A DNA stretch of 64,000 nt from Aliiroseovarius salicola (GTDB lineage Bacteria > Pseudomonadota > Alphaproteobacteria > Rhodobacterales > Rhodobacteraceae). This document shows, one piece after another, positions 55,488 to 63,948 of the stretch; within the stretch, counting starts at the first letter, position 1, and the number at the start of each line of letters is the position of its first letter. The stretch covers positions 79,234-143,233 of the forward strand of contig NZ_JAQIIO010000008.1 in the NCBI RefSeq assembly GCF_027891095.1. The letters run 5' to 3'. A program made the position numbers and the translations under genes. The notes beneath the pieces are model-generated. The model was not told the DNA's origin. It worked only from the letters and a program-made list of their open reading frames with translations, and did no database searches.

Positions 55488-55530
55488 ACGACCTGACGGT
55501 CAACAGGCTTGGGAGTGGCTCACTTCGTGA

Positions 55531-55592
55531 GCCTGAGGGGCGCTGCCCCTCGCGGCTTTGCCGCACACCCCGGGATATTTGAAACCAGAAAA
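55531..55592 (-). repeat. Dispersed structured intergenic element, copy H
   Basis: Minus strand: AAATATCCCGGGGTGTG, stem 1 GCGGC-AAA-GCCGC, stem 2 GAGGGGC-AGC-GCCCCTC, with an extra hairpin GGCTCAC-TTC-GTGAGCC just outside (55517-55533). Between the convergent deoD and DUF1989 genes. Confidence 0.85.
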
Positions 55593-55606
55593 TAGAGGGT
55601 AGGACC

Positions 55607-56470
55607 TCAGACCCCGTGGCTTTGATCATAGCCATTGCGCTGAGGGGAGACCCAACCTGGGAGGCTTCCCTCTTCCGGAGCAAAGACTTCGACCAGCAGC
55701 GGATAGCAGGCCGCAGTATCGGAGCTGTGTTCGGAGGAGCAATCGCCACCTGGGCAGGCCGAGAGGCCGCCCAGAAGGTCAATCTCTGCAAAGAACTCAA
55801 GATAATCTCCGGGGCGCACCGGGCTGGCCTTCATGAAATATTGTCCCGTGTCGCGGGTAAACCCTGTGCACATGAAGACATTTAATACGTCATGCACATG
55901 AGATTCGACCTCATCGCAGGATCGCCCCAAATGTTCTGCCAGAGCGCGGGTAAGGTTAGAGTGGCAGCAATGGTGATACTGCCCGCCAGAGAGCAGGTTG
56001 TTTGTATAGGGATCGCAGCGTGTTCCGATCACGTCATGCACGGACCCTCCAAAGGCGTCAAAGCCGTACCAATCCAATGTGTCCGCCGTGATCGTGGCCA
56101 TTGGGCGCATATGTGGAAAGCTGGTCCAAAGACGATCACCGGTGGAAACATGTGTGCCGTGAAGCGCACGGGTTTTGCCAGAGTAGAACCGTTCGCGAAC
56201 GTCATTGGCGCTCCACAGATTGAGATCCCCCACCTGCGGGCCCTCAACTGATGAAATGCGGAAGAATTGCCCTGCCGGAACAGAGAAGCATTTGGCATCC
56301 CGGGCTGGGATCAGCACCTCATCCACCTTTTGCGCTGTTGCCCGGGCCGCTCGGTAAAGATCCAGCGGTACGGGGGGCAATGTTTCTGGCGGATAACAGA
56401 TCACTGGAGCGATACTTTTTCGGTTGGCGGCATCATCCGGGGCCGTATTCTCGGGTGTGTCGAGTTTCAT
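55607..56470 (-). CDS. DUF1989 (urea carboxylase-associated) family protein
   Basis: 287 aa. The body VLIPARDAKCFSVPAGQFFR, VEGPQVGDLNLWSANDVRER, YGFDAFGGSVHDVIGTRCDP and QYHHCCHSNLTRALAEHLG match DUF1989, a family found next to urea carboxylase/allophanate hydrolase genes. The His and Cys clusters suggest metal binding. No urea carboxylase or allophanate hydrolase gene is in the window. ACAAGAAAAGGAGCGAG-like purine-rich sequence precedes the ATG. Divergent from DUF2478, 121 bp apart. Confidence 0.88.
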   Translation of the reverse strand: MKLDTPENTAPDDAANRKSIAPVICYPPETLPPVPLDLYRAARATAQKVDEVLIPARDAKCFSVPAGQFFRISSVEGPQVGDLNLWSANDVRERFYSGKTRALHGTHVSTGDRLWTSFPHMRPMATITADTLDWYGFDAFGGSVHDVIGTRCDPYTNNLLSGGQYHHCCHSNLTRALAEHLGRSCDEVESHVHDVLNVFMCTGFTRDTGQYFMKASPVRPGDYLEFFAEIDLLGGLSACPGGDCSSEHSSDTAACYPLLVEVFAPEEGSLPGWVSPQRNGYDQSHGV

Positions 56471-56591
56471 CTCTCGCTCCTTTTGCTTATCGGCAGGAGG
56501 CCACGAGACCCGCTCGAATACAAGCCCTGACGCGCCAGTGATTTGACATAAGGTGCCGCGCCTGCCATGCGAGAATAATGGGAGAAAAGAG

Positions 56592-57098
56592 ATGAAACTT
56601 GCCTATGTGATTGCGCCGGGGCGCGGGAAAACCAACGAACTTCTGGCTGGTGTGGCCGAGGCATTGGCCGCAAAAGGTGTACGTCTGGCGGGTACGGTGC
56701 AACTGGACACCGAGCGCGAGGAAGAATTTCACTGTGACATGGATGTGCTGGTGCTGCCCGATGGGCCGAAGATCCGCATCAGCCAGTATCTGGGCGCAGG
56801 GGCCAATGGCTGCAAACTGAACCCGGAAGCCCTTGAGCAATCTGTCGCCGCAACAGAAGCGAACATTGCCGCTGGGGCTGACCTTCTGATCGTCAACAAG
56901 TTCGGCAAGCAGGAAGCAGAGGGGCGCGGATTTCGCCATGCAGTCGGCGAAGCGTTGTCGCGTGACATGCCCGCACTGATCGGTGTGGCAGGTACCACGG
57001 TTGAGGCGTTTCGCGACTATGTCGGTGAAGCTGAAGAACTCCCCCCAGAACCAGAAGCACTGTTGGCTTGGGCACTGGAGGCTACGGGTAAATCGTAG
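56592..57098 (+). CDS. DUF2478 domain protein
   Basis: 168 aa from ATG 56592 (MKLAYVIAPGRGKTNELLAG), with GGGAGAAAAG upstream. APGRGKTN is a partly degenerate P-loop at residues 8-15; DLLIVNKFGKQEAEGRGFR is the conserved middle of DUF2478 and resembles the Walker-type nucleotidase fold. DUF2478 proteins are often near molybdate transport genes, but none are adjacent here. Convergent with the RND permease; a shared terminator separates them. Confidence 0.85.
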   Translation: MKLAYVIAPGRGKTNELLAGVAEALAAKGVRLAGTVQLDTEREEEFHCDMDVLVLPDGPKIRISQYLGAGANGCKLNPEALEQSVAATEANIAAGADLLIVNKFGKQEAEGRGFRHAVGEALSRDMPALIGVAGTTVEAFRDYVGEAEELPPEPEALLAWALEATGKS

Positions 57099-57106
57099 CG
57101 AAAATT

Positions 57107-57131
57107 AAGGGGCGCCAATGAGGCACCCCTT
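57107..57131. terminator. Bidirectional terminator between DUF2478 and the RND permease
   Basis: AAGGGGCGCC-AATGA-GGCACCCCTT, ten pairs with one mismatch, placed 8 nt after one stop and 7 nt after the other. The T-run is weak on both strands. Confidence 0.7.
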
Positions 57132-57137
57132 GTACGT

Positions 57138-60100
57138 TCACGTGCGGAACACTTTGTAAATCGCCGGAATAACCAGCACGGTCAGCAGGGTCGAGCTCAA
57201 GAGCCCGAACAGAAGCGAGATGGCCAACCCTTGAAAGATCGGGTCTGCCAAAATCACCACTGCACCAATCATCGCAGCAATCGCCGTAAGCAAGATCGGC
57301 TTGAAGCGAATTGCGCCTGCCTCAATCAGGATCTCGGTCTTGTCCGTACTCGGATCAGCGTGGCGGATGAAGTCCACCAAGAGGATCGAGTTGCGCACAA
57401 TGATCCCTGCCAGCGCGATAAAACCGATCATCGACGTGGCTGAGAAGGGCGCGGCAAATAGCCAGTGCCCGGCCATGATCCCGAGGAACGTCAGTGGGAT
57501 CGGGGTGAGGATCACCAGCGGTAGTTTGAACGATCCGAATTGCGCTACGACAAGGATATAGATCCCGAGCAGGGCCACCGCAAAGGCGGCTCCCATGTCG
57601 CGGAAAGTGATCCATGTCACTTCCCATTCGCCATCCCATAGAAGCGTAACGGAACTTTCATCTTCCGGCTGCCCGTTCATGCGGATAATGGGTTTTGTTC
57701 CCGGTTCCCACTCCATCTGGTCGAGCGCATCCGCGACCGCGAGCATACCATAAAGCGGAGCTTCGAAATCACCTGCCAATTCGGCCTGCACCATTTCGGC
57801 TGTCCGGCCATTGTGGCGGAAGATCGGGAAACTGGCCCGTTCCTCGGCAAGCGTGATCACGTCGCCAAGCTCCACCACGCCACGCGCACCCGGCAGGGTG
57901 TTGGCAGGGATCGGGGTCGACAGGAAACGTTCATCCAGCACCCGATCCGACTTGTCGCGCTCCATCACAATCGGGACAGGATTGCGCCCGTCACCCCGGT
58001 GAGAATAGCCCACTGTATTGGCGGTATTCAGCATCGCCAGTGTCTGGAACACGTCGCCTTCCTGCACGCCATGGAATTCCAACGCATCGGTGGAAATCTC
58101 GGCACGGATCTTCCGCGGCTGCGTGCCAAAGCTGTCATCCACGTCCACCACGTAAGGCACACTTTCAAAGGCCTCACGGATTTTCGTGGCCGCCTCGCGG
58201 CGGGCTTCTGGTGTGGGGCCATAGACCTCGGCCAGAAGGGTCGCGATCACCGGCGGGCCGGGGGGCGGTTCGACGGTTTTCATCGAAGTGCCCGGCAGCA
58301 GGTCCAGTTCAGAAATCAGAGCACGGATTTCGAGCGCAATCTCATGGCTGGACCGGTCCCGGTCATGTTTCGGAGCCAGAAGGATCGCCACTTCACCCAA
58401 TTGCGGCTCTTCGCGCAGATAGTAATGGCGCACGAGGCCGTTGAAGTTGAATGGGCTGGCGGTGCCAGCATGGGTTTCAACCGAGACGACCTCGGGCAGA
58501 TCCATCACCAGACGCGCCACATCCTGCGCCACGGCATCGGTGGCCTCGACCGACGCCCCTTCGGGCAGGTCAATCACCACGGACAATTCCGATTTGTTGT
58601 CAAAGGGCAGGAGTTTAACCGTCACGTCCTTTGTATAAAGCAGGCCAAGAGAGCCGAAACTCAGCACAATGGCCGCTATGAGAAAGCCGAGGCTGCGTGC
58701 CTTGGTCTTAAGCACAGGTCGGGCCACGGCGGAATAGATCGCACCAAGACGACCGCCATGGCCACCTTCATCAGAGTGATCATGAGCAGGTGCGTTGCCA
58801 GCAATCTTGATCATCAGCCACGGCGTGATGATCACCGCCACGAAGAACGAGAAGATCATCGCGGCAGAGGCGTTGGCCGGGATCGGCGACATGTAAGGCC
58901 CCATCAGCCCGGACACAAAGAGCATCGGCAGAAGGGCTGCCACCACGGTCAGCGTTGCCACAATGGTCGGGTTGCCCACTTCGGCTACCGCACGAATGGC
59001 TTTGGTCACCCGGTCGGCTTTGTCTTTCATCGCCCAGTGCCGGGCGATATTCTCGATCACCACAATCGCGTCATCCACCAGGATCCCGATTGAAAAGATC
59101 AGTGCAAAGAGCGACACGCGGTTCAGCGTGTAGCCCATGATCCAGGCGGAAAAAAGCGTGAGCAGGATGGTCACCGGGATGACCACCGCAACCACGATGC
59201 TTTCACGCCAGCCGATGGCGAAGAGTACCAGGCCAACAATGGATACGGTCGCAAGGCCAAGGTGGAACAGCAGTTCGTTGGCTTTCTCATTCGCAGTTTC
59301 ACCATAGTCACGGGTCACTGAAACGGTGATGCTGTCCGGGATCAGGCTGCCCTTGAGCGCCTCGGCCTTGTGCAGAACCTCCTCGGCCACCACGACGGCA
59401 TTGGCCCCTGCCCGCTTGGCGATGGCAAGCGTCACCGCAGGGGTGCGGTGCAGACCGTGTTCGTCACGGGTGATCTGGCTGACGATGCTTTGGGAGGTGT
59501 CGGGAACAAAGCTCACATCCGCCACGTCGCGTACGTAAACAGCTCGGCCATCACGGGCGGTCAGCAGCAGGTTGGCAATTTCAGCCGGGGCCTGCAGGGT
59601 CTTGCCTGCCACCAGCGCAATCTGCTCGCCGTTGTCGCGGATGAGCCCAGTTGAGAACGCACGATTGGCCCCCTCCACCTTGCCCGCAAGCTGTTGCAGT
59701 GTGATGCCGTAAAGCGCCAACCGCTCCGGATCCGGTGCAATGCGGATCGCCTCATTGCTGTCACCGACGAGATAGGTCAGACCTACATCCTGAATCTTAG
59801 CCATCTCGACCTGCAATTCACGCGCCACGCGGGTGATGTCATTTGCGGTGATCTCGCCCGCATGGGGATCAGGTGTCAGCGTGAGCGACACAATCGCCAC
59901 GTCATCAATGCCTTTCCCGACAATAAGCGGCTTCTGAATACCCACAGGGATCCGGTCAATATTTGCGTTCACCTTATCATGCACACGCAGGATCGCGGCA
60001 TCAGACGAGGTGCCCACCAGAAAGCGCGCAGTGACCATGGCATAGTCGTCGCGGGTCGAGGAATAAACATGCTCGACCCCGTTGATGCCCTTAACGATGG

Positions 60101-60341
60101 TTTCCATCGGTTCGGTCACCAGCTTCATCGCATCCTCAGCCTTCAACCCCGGCGCCTGAATGTGGATATCCACCAGCGGCACCGAGATTTGCGGCTCTTC
60201 TTCGCGGGGCAGCGCGCCAAGCGCCACCAACCCCACGGCAAGCGCTGCGAGGATCATCAGGGGGGTAAGTGCCGACTGGATAAACGCCTTGGTCAGCCCG
60301 CCTGCAATTCCAAGCGGTGTATTGTGGGAATGATCACTCAT
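57138..60341 (-). CDS. Efflux RND transporter permease subunit
   Basis: 1067 aa inner-membrane proton-driven pump; start ATG 60341 with AGGAGG upstream. Two-fold RND layout: TM1 ALTPLMILAALAVGLVALGA, large periplasmic loops, then TM4 with the essential aspartates in GILVDDAIVVIENIARHWA (about residue 405). GRTVVE-type loop sequences are in QRELI-like positions of the hydrophobic family. C-terminal TM cluster FAVALLGIYILVVAQFGSFK. Its start overlaps the adaptor stop by 8 nt, giving a two-gene operon; no outer membrane partner is encoded nearby. Confidence 0.92.
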   Translation of the reverse strand: MSDHSHNTPLGIAGGLTKAFIQSALTPLMILAALAVGLVALGALPREEEPQISVPLVDIHIQAPGLKAEDAMKLVTEPMETIVKGINGVEHVYSSTRDDYAMVTARFLVGTSSDAAILRVHDKVNANIDRIPVGIQKPLIVGKGIDDVAIVSLTLTPDPHAGEITANDITRVARELQVEMAKIQDVGLTYLVGDSNEAIRIAPDPERLALYGITLQQLAGKVEGANRAFSTGLIRDNGEQIALVAGKTLQAPAEIANLLLTARDGRAVYVRDVADVSFVPDTSQSIVSQITRDEHGLHRTPAVTLAIAKRAGANAVVVAEEVLHKAEALKGSLIPDSITVSVTRDYGETANEKANELLFHLGLATVSIVGLVLFAIGWRESIVVAVVIPVTILLTLFSAWIMGYTLNRVSLFALIFSIGILVDDAIVVIENIARHWAMKDKADRVTKAIRAVAEVGNPTIVATLTVVAALLPMLFVSGLMGPYMSPIPANASAAMIFSFFVAVIITPWLMIKIAGNAPAHDHSDEGGHGGRLGAIYSAVARPVLKTKARSLGFLIAAIVLSFGSLGLLYTKDVTVKLLPFDNKSELSVVIDLPEGASVEATDAVAQDVARLVMDLPEVVSVETHAGTASPFNFNGLVRHYYLREEPQLGEVAILLAPKHDRDRSSHEIALEIRALISELDLLPGTSMKTVEPPPGPPVIATLLAEVYGPTPEARREAATKIREAFESVPYVVDVDDSFGTQPRKIRAEISTDALEFHGVQEGDVFQTLAMLNTANTVGYSHRGDGRNPVPIVMERDKSDRVLDERFLSTPIPANTLPGARGVVELGDVITLAEERASFPIFRHNGRTAEMVQAELAGDFEAPLYGMLAVADALDQMEWEPGTKPIIRMNGQPEDESSVTLLWDGEWEVTWITFRDMGAAFAVALLGIYILVVAQFGSFKLPLVILTPIPLTFLGIMAGHWLFAAPFSATSMIGFIALAGIIVRNSILLVDFIRHADPSTDKTEILIEAGAIRFKPILLTAIAAMIGAVVILADPIFQGLAISLLFGLLSSTLLTVLVIPAIYKVFRT

Positions 60342-61335
60342 GGCCGCCTCCTGCCTTTGGTTGGATCGGGTCCACAACTACGTCGCCCGGCACAAGTCCG
60401 GTGAGAATTTCGATCATGTTGACGCCGTCCAGAACCACGGTTTCTCCGGCGACAATGGTGCGTTCAATCAAGTGATCGCCAGTTTTGACGGTCACGAAAT
60501 CCAATCCCATACGGGTCGCAACGGCCTCTGATGGAACGACGAGTTTACTTGAAGAAGCCACGGGCAGGCGCACCAGAACGCGCGCATCAACGAAACTGGC
60601 ATTTAGCTCTGGCACCTCGACATCAGCGATCACCCGACCGTTCTCGATCTGCGGGTAAAGCTTGGCGAGACGCCCAACCTGTTCCTGCCCGTCTGCACCG
60701 ATCAGGATCTCGACCCCTTCAGTCAAAACAGCTGCATGGCGTTCCGGCACGGCGAGGCGCAGGAACACGCCGCCCCCACCGACCATGGCGATCACTTCAC
60801 CGGGCATCAGAACCGCCCCTTTGGTCACAGGCACGGTCAACACTCGGCCCGCGATCGGGGCCAGCACCGCGCCTTCGGCAGCTTGTTGTTCTATGACCTG
60901 ACGCTCAGCCTCAGTGGCGGCAATCTGCCCTTTCACCACATCCACCTGGGTACGCAGCGCGTCCAATCGCTGGGCGGTCGCCACACCACGCTCCACAAGA
61001 CTTTCACCACGTTTGAGTTCAACCTCGGCATTCTCAAGCTGGGCCGTGAGCGAGGCAAGCGTGGCATCCACAGCAATTAGACGCAGGGCGAGTTTTTCAT
61101 CCGAAATAAGACCGATTTTCTGGCCTTCCTGAACCAAATCCCCTTCGCTCACCAAAATCTCGGTCATTGTACCGCCCAGACGCGCGCGGGCGGGTACGCT
61201 GTCACGGGGTTCAACCTTTCCAAACACGGCTTTCCAATCGGTCACCTCGACCGGGGTAACAGTGTAATTGATCTCGGCCATCGAAAGGGCCGGAAGCGCC
61301 AAAAACGGCAGTGTCGTAATGAAAGTGCGCAGCAT
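60334..61335 (-). CDS. Efflux RND transporter periplasmic adaptor (HlyD/AcrA-like)
   Basis: 333 aa membrane fusion protein from ATG 61335 (MLRTFITTLPFLALPALSMA signal peptide). The first lipoyl half VSEGDLVQEGQKIGLI is followed by an alpha-helical hairpin (LTAQLENAEVELKRGESLVE, DALRTQVDVVKGQIAATEAE), the second lipoyl half VLAPIAGRVLTVPVTKGAVL and a C-terminal beta-barrel. GGAAGG precedes the start. First gene of the two-gene RND operon; substrate unknown. Confidence 0.92.
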   Translation of the reverse strand: MLRTFITTLPFLALPALSMAEINYTVTPVEVTDWKAVFGKVEPRDSVPARARLGGTMTEILVSEGDLVQEGQKIGLISDEKLALRLIAVDATLASLTAQLENAEVELKRGESLVERGVATAQRLDALRTQVDVVKGQIAATEAERQVIEQQAAEGAVLAPIAGRVLTVPVTKGAVLMPGEVIAMVGGGGVFLRLAVPERHAAVLTEGVEILIGADGQEQVGRLAKLYPQIENGRVIADVEVPELNASFVDARVLVRLPVASSSKLVVPSEAVATRMGLDFVTVKTGDHLIERTIVAGETVVLDGVNMIEILTGLVPGDVVVDPIQPKAGGGHE

Positions 61336-61425
61336 GAGGGATCCCTTCCGTTCGCGTGATTGGACTTCATATGCTCTTTTTTGAATGTATTTCAACCCCT
61401 GTCTATGCGGGAGATCAATTCCAAA

Positions 61426-61464
61426 TAAAAAAACCCACCCCGAAGGACCGTCCGGGATGGGTTA
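61426..61464 (-). terminator. Terminator of the 3-hydroxybutyryl-CoA dehydrogenase gene
   Basis: On the minus strand AACCCATCCCG pairs with CGGGGTGGGTT (one mismatch) around an eight- to ten-base loop, followed by TTTTTTATT. It lies 20 nt after the stop. Confidence 0.9.
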
Positions 61465-61484
61465 TAACGCGCGACGGGACCAAT

Positions 61485-62360
61485 CTAGCGAGTTGGAACC
61501 GGCACTTCACCGTGATAATCATAGAAGCCGCGACCGGCCTTGCGGCCAACCCACCCTGCCTCGACATATTTTACCAGAAGAGGACAAGGGCGATATTTGG
61601 TGTCTGCCAGACCGTCATGCAGGACGTTCATGATCGCCAGACACGTATCCAGACCGATAAAATCTCCCAACTCCAGCGGCCCCATCGGATGGTTCGCCCC
61701 CAATTTCATCGAGGCATCAATCGACGCCACCGACCCCACGCCTTCATAAAGCGCGTAACAGGCTTCGTTGATCATCGGGATCAGAACGCGGTTCACGATG
61801 AAGGCCGGGTAATCTTCGGCGCTGGCGGCGGTTTTCCCAAGGTTTTCGACCACACTCAACAGGCTCTGATAGGTCTCGTCCGAGGTCGCAATACCGCGAA
61901 TGAGCTCAACCAGCTTCATCACTGGCACCGGGTTCATGAAGTGAAATCCCATAAACCGGTCGGGACGGTCTGTCTTTGCCGCCAACCGCGTAATGGACAG
62001 CGACGACGTGTTGGATGTCAAAATCGTGTCTGCGCCAAGCGACGGGGCAAGCCCCGCGAAAATCTGATCCTTGACCTCTTCCCGTTCAGTGGCCGCCTCG
62101 ATCACAAGATCCGTGCCGCCCAGCTCCCCCAACTCGTGCGTGGTGCGGATGCGGGCCAACGCTGCCCCGCGCGCTTCTTCGGTCATGGCGCCTTTGGCCA
62201 CTTGTCGAGCGGTGTTTTTCTCAACACGTCCAATCGCAGCAGACAGCGCTTCTTGTGAGACATCATTGAGAACCACGTCATAGCCCGAAGTCGCAAAGAC
62301 ATGGGCAATCCCGTTGCCCATCTGCCCTGCCCCGATCACGCCAACTGATTGAATGCTCAT
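61485..62360 (-). CDS. hbd: 3-hydroxybutyryl-CoA dehydrogenase
   Basis: NAD(P)-dependent oxidation of 3-hydroxybutyryl-CoA to acetoacetyl-CoA, or the reverse, in fatty-acid or polyhydroxybutyrate and C4 metabolism; 291 aa from ATG 62360. Rossmann motif VGVIGAGQMGNGIAHVFA, TSNTSSLSITRLA with the CoA-contact residues, GFHFMNPVPVMKLVELI with the catalytic His, and a C-terminal dimerisation domain (YPAFIVNRVLIPMINEAC). Encoded 4 nt downstream of an aldehyde dehydrogenase, same strand. The symbol is generic for this family. Confidence 0.94.
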   Translation of the reverse strand: MSIQSVGVIGAGQMGNGIAHVFATSGYDVVLNDVSQEALSAAIGRVEKNTARQVAKGAMTEEARGAALARIRTTHELGELGGTDLVIEAATEREEVKDQIFAGLAPSLGADTILTSNTSSLSITRLAAKTDRPDRFMGFHFMNPVPVMKLVELIRGIATSDETYQSLLSVVENLGKTAASAEDYPAFIVNRVLIPMINEACYALYEGVGSVASIDASMKLGANHPMGPLELGDFIGLDTCLAIMNVLHDGLADTKYRPCPLLVKYVEAGWVGRKAGRGFYDYHGEVPVPTR

Positions 62361-62364
62361 TTCC

Positions 62365-63795
62365 TTACCCCGCAAAGCTGTAGGCTGTTTTCACTGTGGT
62401 GTAGAACTCGGCCGCATAGCGCCCCTGTTCGCGCGAGCCATAGCTCGACCCTTTCCGCCCGCCAAATGGCACATGGTAGTCCACCCCGGCTGTGGGCAGG
62501 TTCACCATCACCATGCCCGCCTGTGAGCGGCGCTTGAATTCACGAGCATATTTGAGGCTCGACGTGCAGATCCCCGAGGACAGGCCAAATTCGGTGTCAT
62601 TCGATACTGAAAGCGCTTCATCAAAATCCGCGACCTTGATGATCGAAGCACAAGGGCCAAAGATCTCTTCGCGGCTTGAACGCATTTGGTTCGTGGCCCC
62701 AACAAACATCGCAGGTGCCTGGAAAAAGCCTTCATTGTCACGGTTCAAACGTTCTCCCCCGATCACCTCAGCTCCTTCACTGCGGGCCAGATCCACGTAG
62801 CCGAGGTTGCCATTCAACTGCCCCTCAGAGACCACCGGCCCGATCTGTGTCGCCACATCCAGCGGGTTGCCCACGGTCAAAGCCTGCATTTCAGCCGCGA
62901 GCCGCTCGACGAAAGCATCATGAATACCCGCCTGAACGATGATGCGCGACGAAGCGGTGCAACGCTGCCCTGTCGAGAAAAAGGCACCATTGAGAACGGT
63001 CGACACGGCAATGTCCATTTCGGCGTCATCCATGATCACCATCGGGTTCTTGCCGCCCATCTCCATCTGCAGCTTTTTCATACCGCGCGCGGCATCAACG
63101 GCCATGTTGCGACCCACCGGTACGGAACCGGTGAAGGTGATGGCATTCACTCCGGGATGATCAACGATGGCTTGCCCCACAAGAGAGCCACGCCCCATGA
63201 CGAGGTTGAACACCCCAGCTGGCACGCCCGCCTTGTGAAGGATCTCGGCCAGAAGATGCGCAGATCCCGGCGTCAGGTCCGCCGGTTTGAACACCACCGT
63301 ATTGCCATACGCCAGCGCAGGTGCAATTTTCCATGCGGGGATAGCGATGGGGAAGTTCCACGGCGTGATCATTCCAACCACACCCACGGGCTCTCGCACC
63401 ACATCCACATCCACATCGGGGCGCACCGAGGCAATCGCATCACCTGCCACCCGGATCGCTTCGCCAGCAAAGAACCGGAAGATCTGAGCGGCGCGAGCCG
63501 TCTCGCCGATGGCTTCCGCCAGCGTTTTGCCTTCTTCACGGGCCAGAATAGTGCCAATCTCATCCTTGCGGGCGAAGATCTCGGCAGCGACCGCTTCCAA
63601 GAGATCCGACCGCACCTGAGGCGAGGCATTTGCCCATGCGGGCAGCGCCGCATTGGCCGCAGCCACAGCATCATTGACTTGCTCAACCGATGCATGGGCG
63701 TATTCGCCAATCACATCCGAAAGGTCCGCGGGGTTGAGGTTCGGGACAGCTTCCGCGCCGTCCAGCCATTCACCGGCAATCAGGTTCTGCTTCAT
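62365..63795 (-). CDS. Aldehyde dehydrogenase family protein
   Basis: NAD(P)-dependent oxidation of an aldehyde to the acid. 476 aa from ATG 63795 (MKQNLIAGEWLDGAEAVPNL), with ATGs at 63810 and 63816 as alternatives (483 aa). WNFPIAIPAWKIAPALAYGN, EMGGKNPMVIMDDAE with the catalytic Glu, and FSTGQRCTASSRIIV with the nucleophile Cys are present. Overall it resembles oxoglutarate-semialdehyde or succinate-semialdehyde-type enzymes; substrate unknown. First of a two-gene operon with the 3-hydroxybutyryl-CoA dehydrogenase. Confidence 0.93.
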   Translation of the reverse strand: MKQNLIAGEWLDGAEAVPNLNPADLSDVIGEYAHASVEQVNDAVAAANAALPAWANASPQVRSDLLEAVAAEIFARKDEIGTILAREEGKTLAEAIGETARAAQIFRFFAGEAIRVAGDAIASVRPDVDVDVVREPVGVVGMITPWNFPIAIPAWKIAPALAYGNTVVFKPADLTPGSAHLLAEILHKAGVPAGVFNLVMGRGSLVGQAIVDHPGVNAITFTGSVPVGRNMAVDAARGMKKLQMEMGGKNPMVIMDDAEMDIAVSTVLNGAFFSTGQRCTASSRIIVQAGIHDAFVERLAAEMQALTVGNPLDVATQIGPVVSEGQLNGNLGYVDLARSEGAEVIGGERLNRDNEGFFQAPAMFVGATNQMRSSREEIFGPCASIIKVADFDEALSVSNDTEFGLSSGICTSSLKYAREFKRRSQAGMVMVNLPTAGVDYHVPFGGRKGSSYGSREQGRYAAEFYTTVKTAYSFAG

Positions 63796-63851
63796 GGTGG
63801 CTCTCGTCATATTCATGTTGGGAGGACCTCTCGTGAGGTCTAGAAAAGGGG

Positions 63852-63901
63852 TGAGGAAAGCCATTGCAAAATCATGGGGAGATCAATGTCGGCTTTCCTC
63901 A
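63852..63901. promoter_or_regulatory. 11-bp inverted repeat upstream of the aldehyde dehydrogenase
   Basis: TGAGGAAAGCC at 63852-63862 and GGCTTTCCTCA at 63891-63901 are perfect inverted copies separated by 28 nt, about 36 to 106 nt before the gene start. Candidate operator pair or leader structure. Confidence 0.5.
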
Positions 63902-63905
63902 TGAT

Positions 63906-63934
63906 CCGGCCGCCAAGAGGAAAAAAGCGGCCGG
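63906..63934. terminator. Hairpin between the right-edge gene and the aldehyde dehydrogenase
   Basis: CCGGCCGC / GCGGCCGG, eight perfect pairs with a 13-nt loop that on the minus strand contains six T. No proper T-tract follows, so it may be a structural element rather than a classical terminator. Confidence 0.5.
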
Positions 63935-63948
63935 TCATTCTCATGCGC

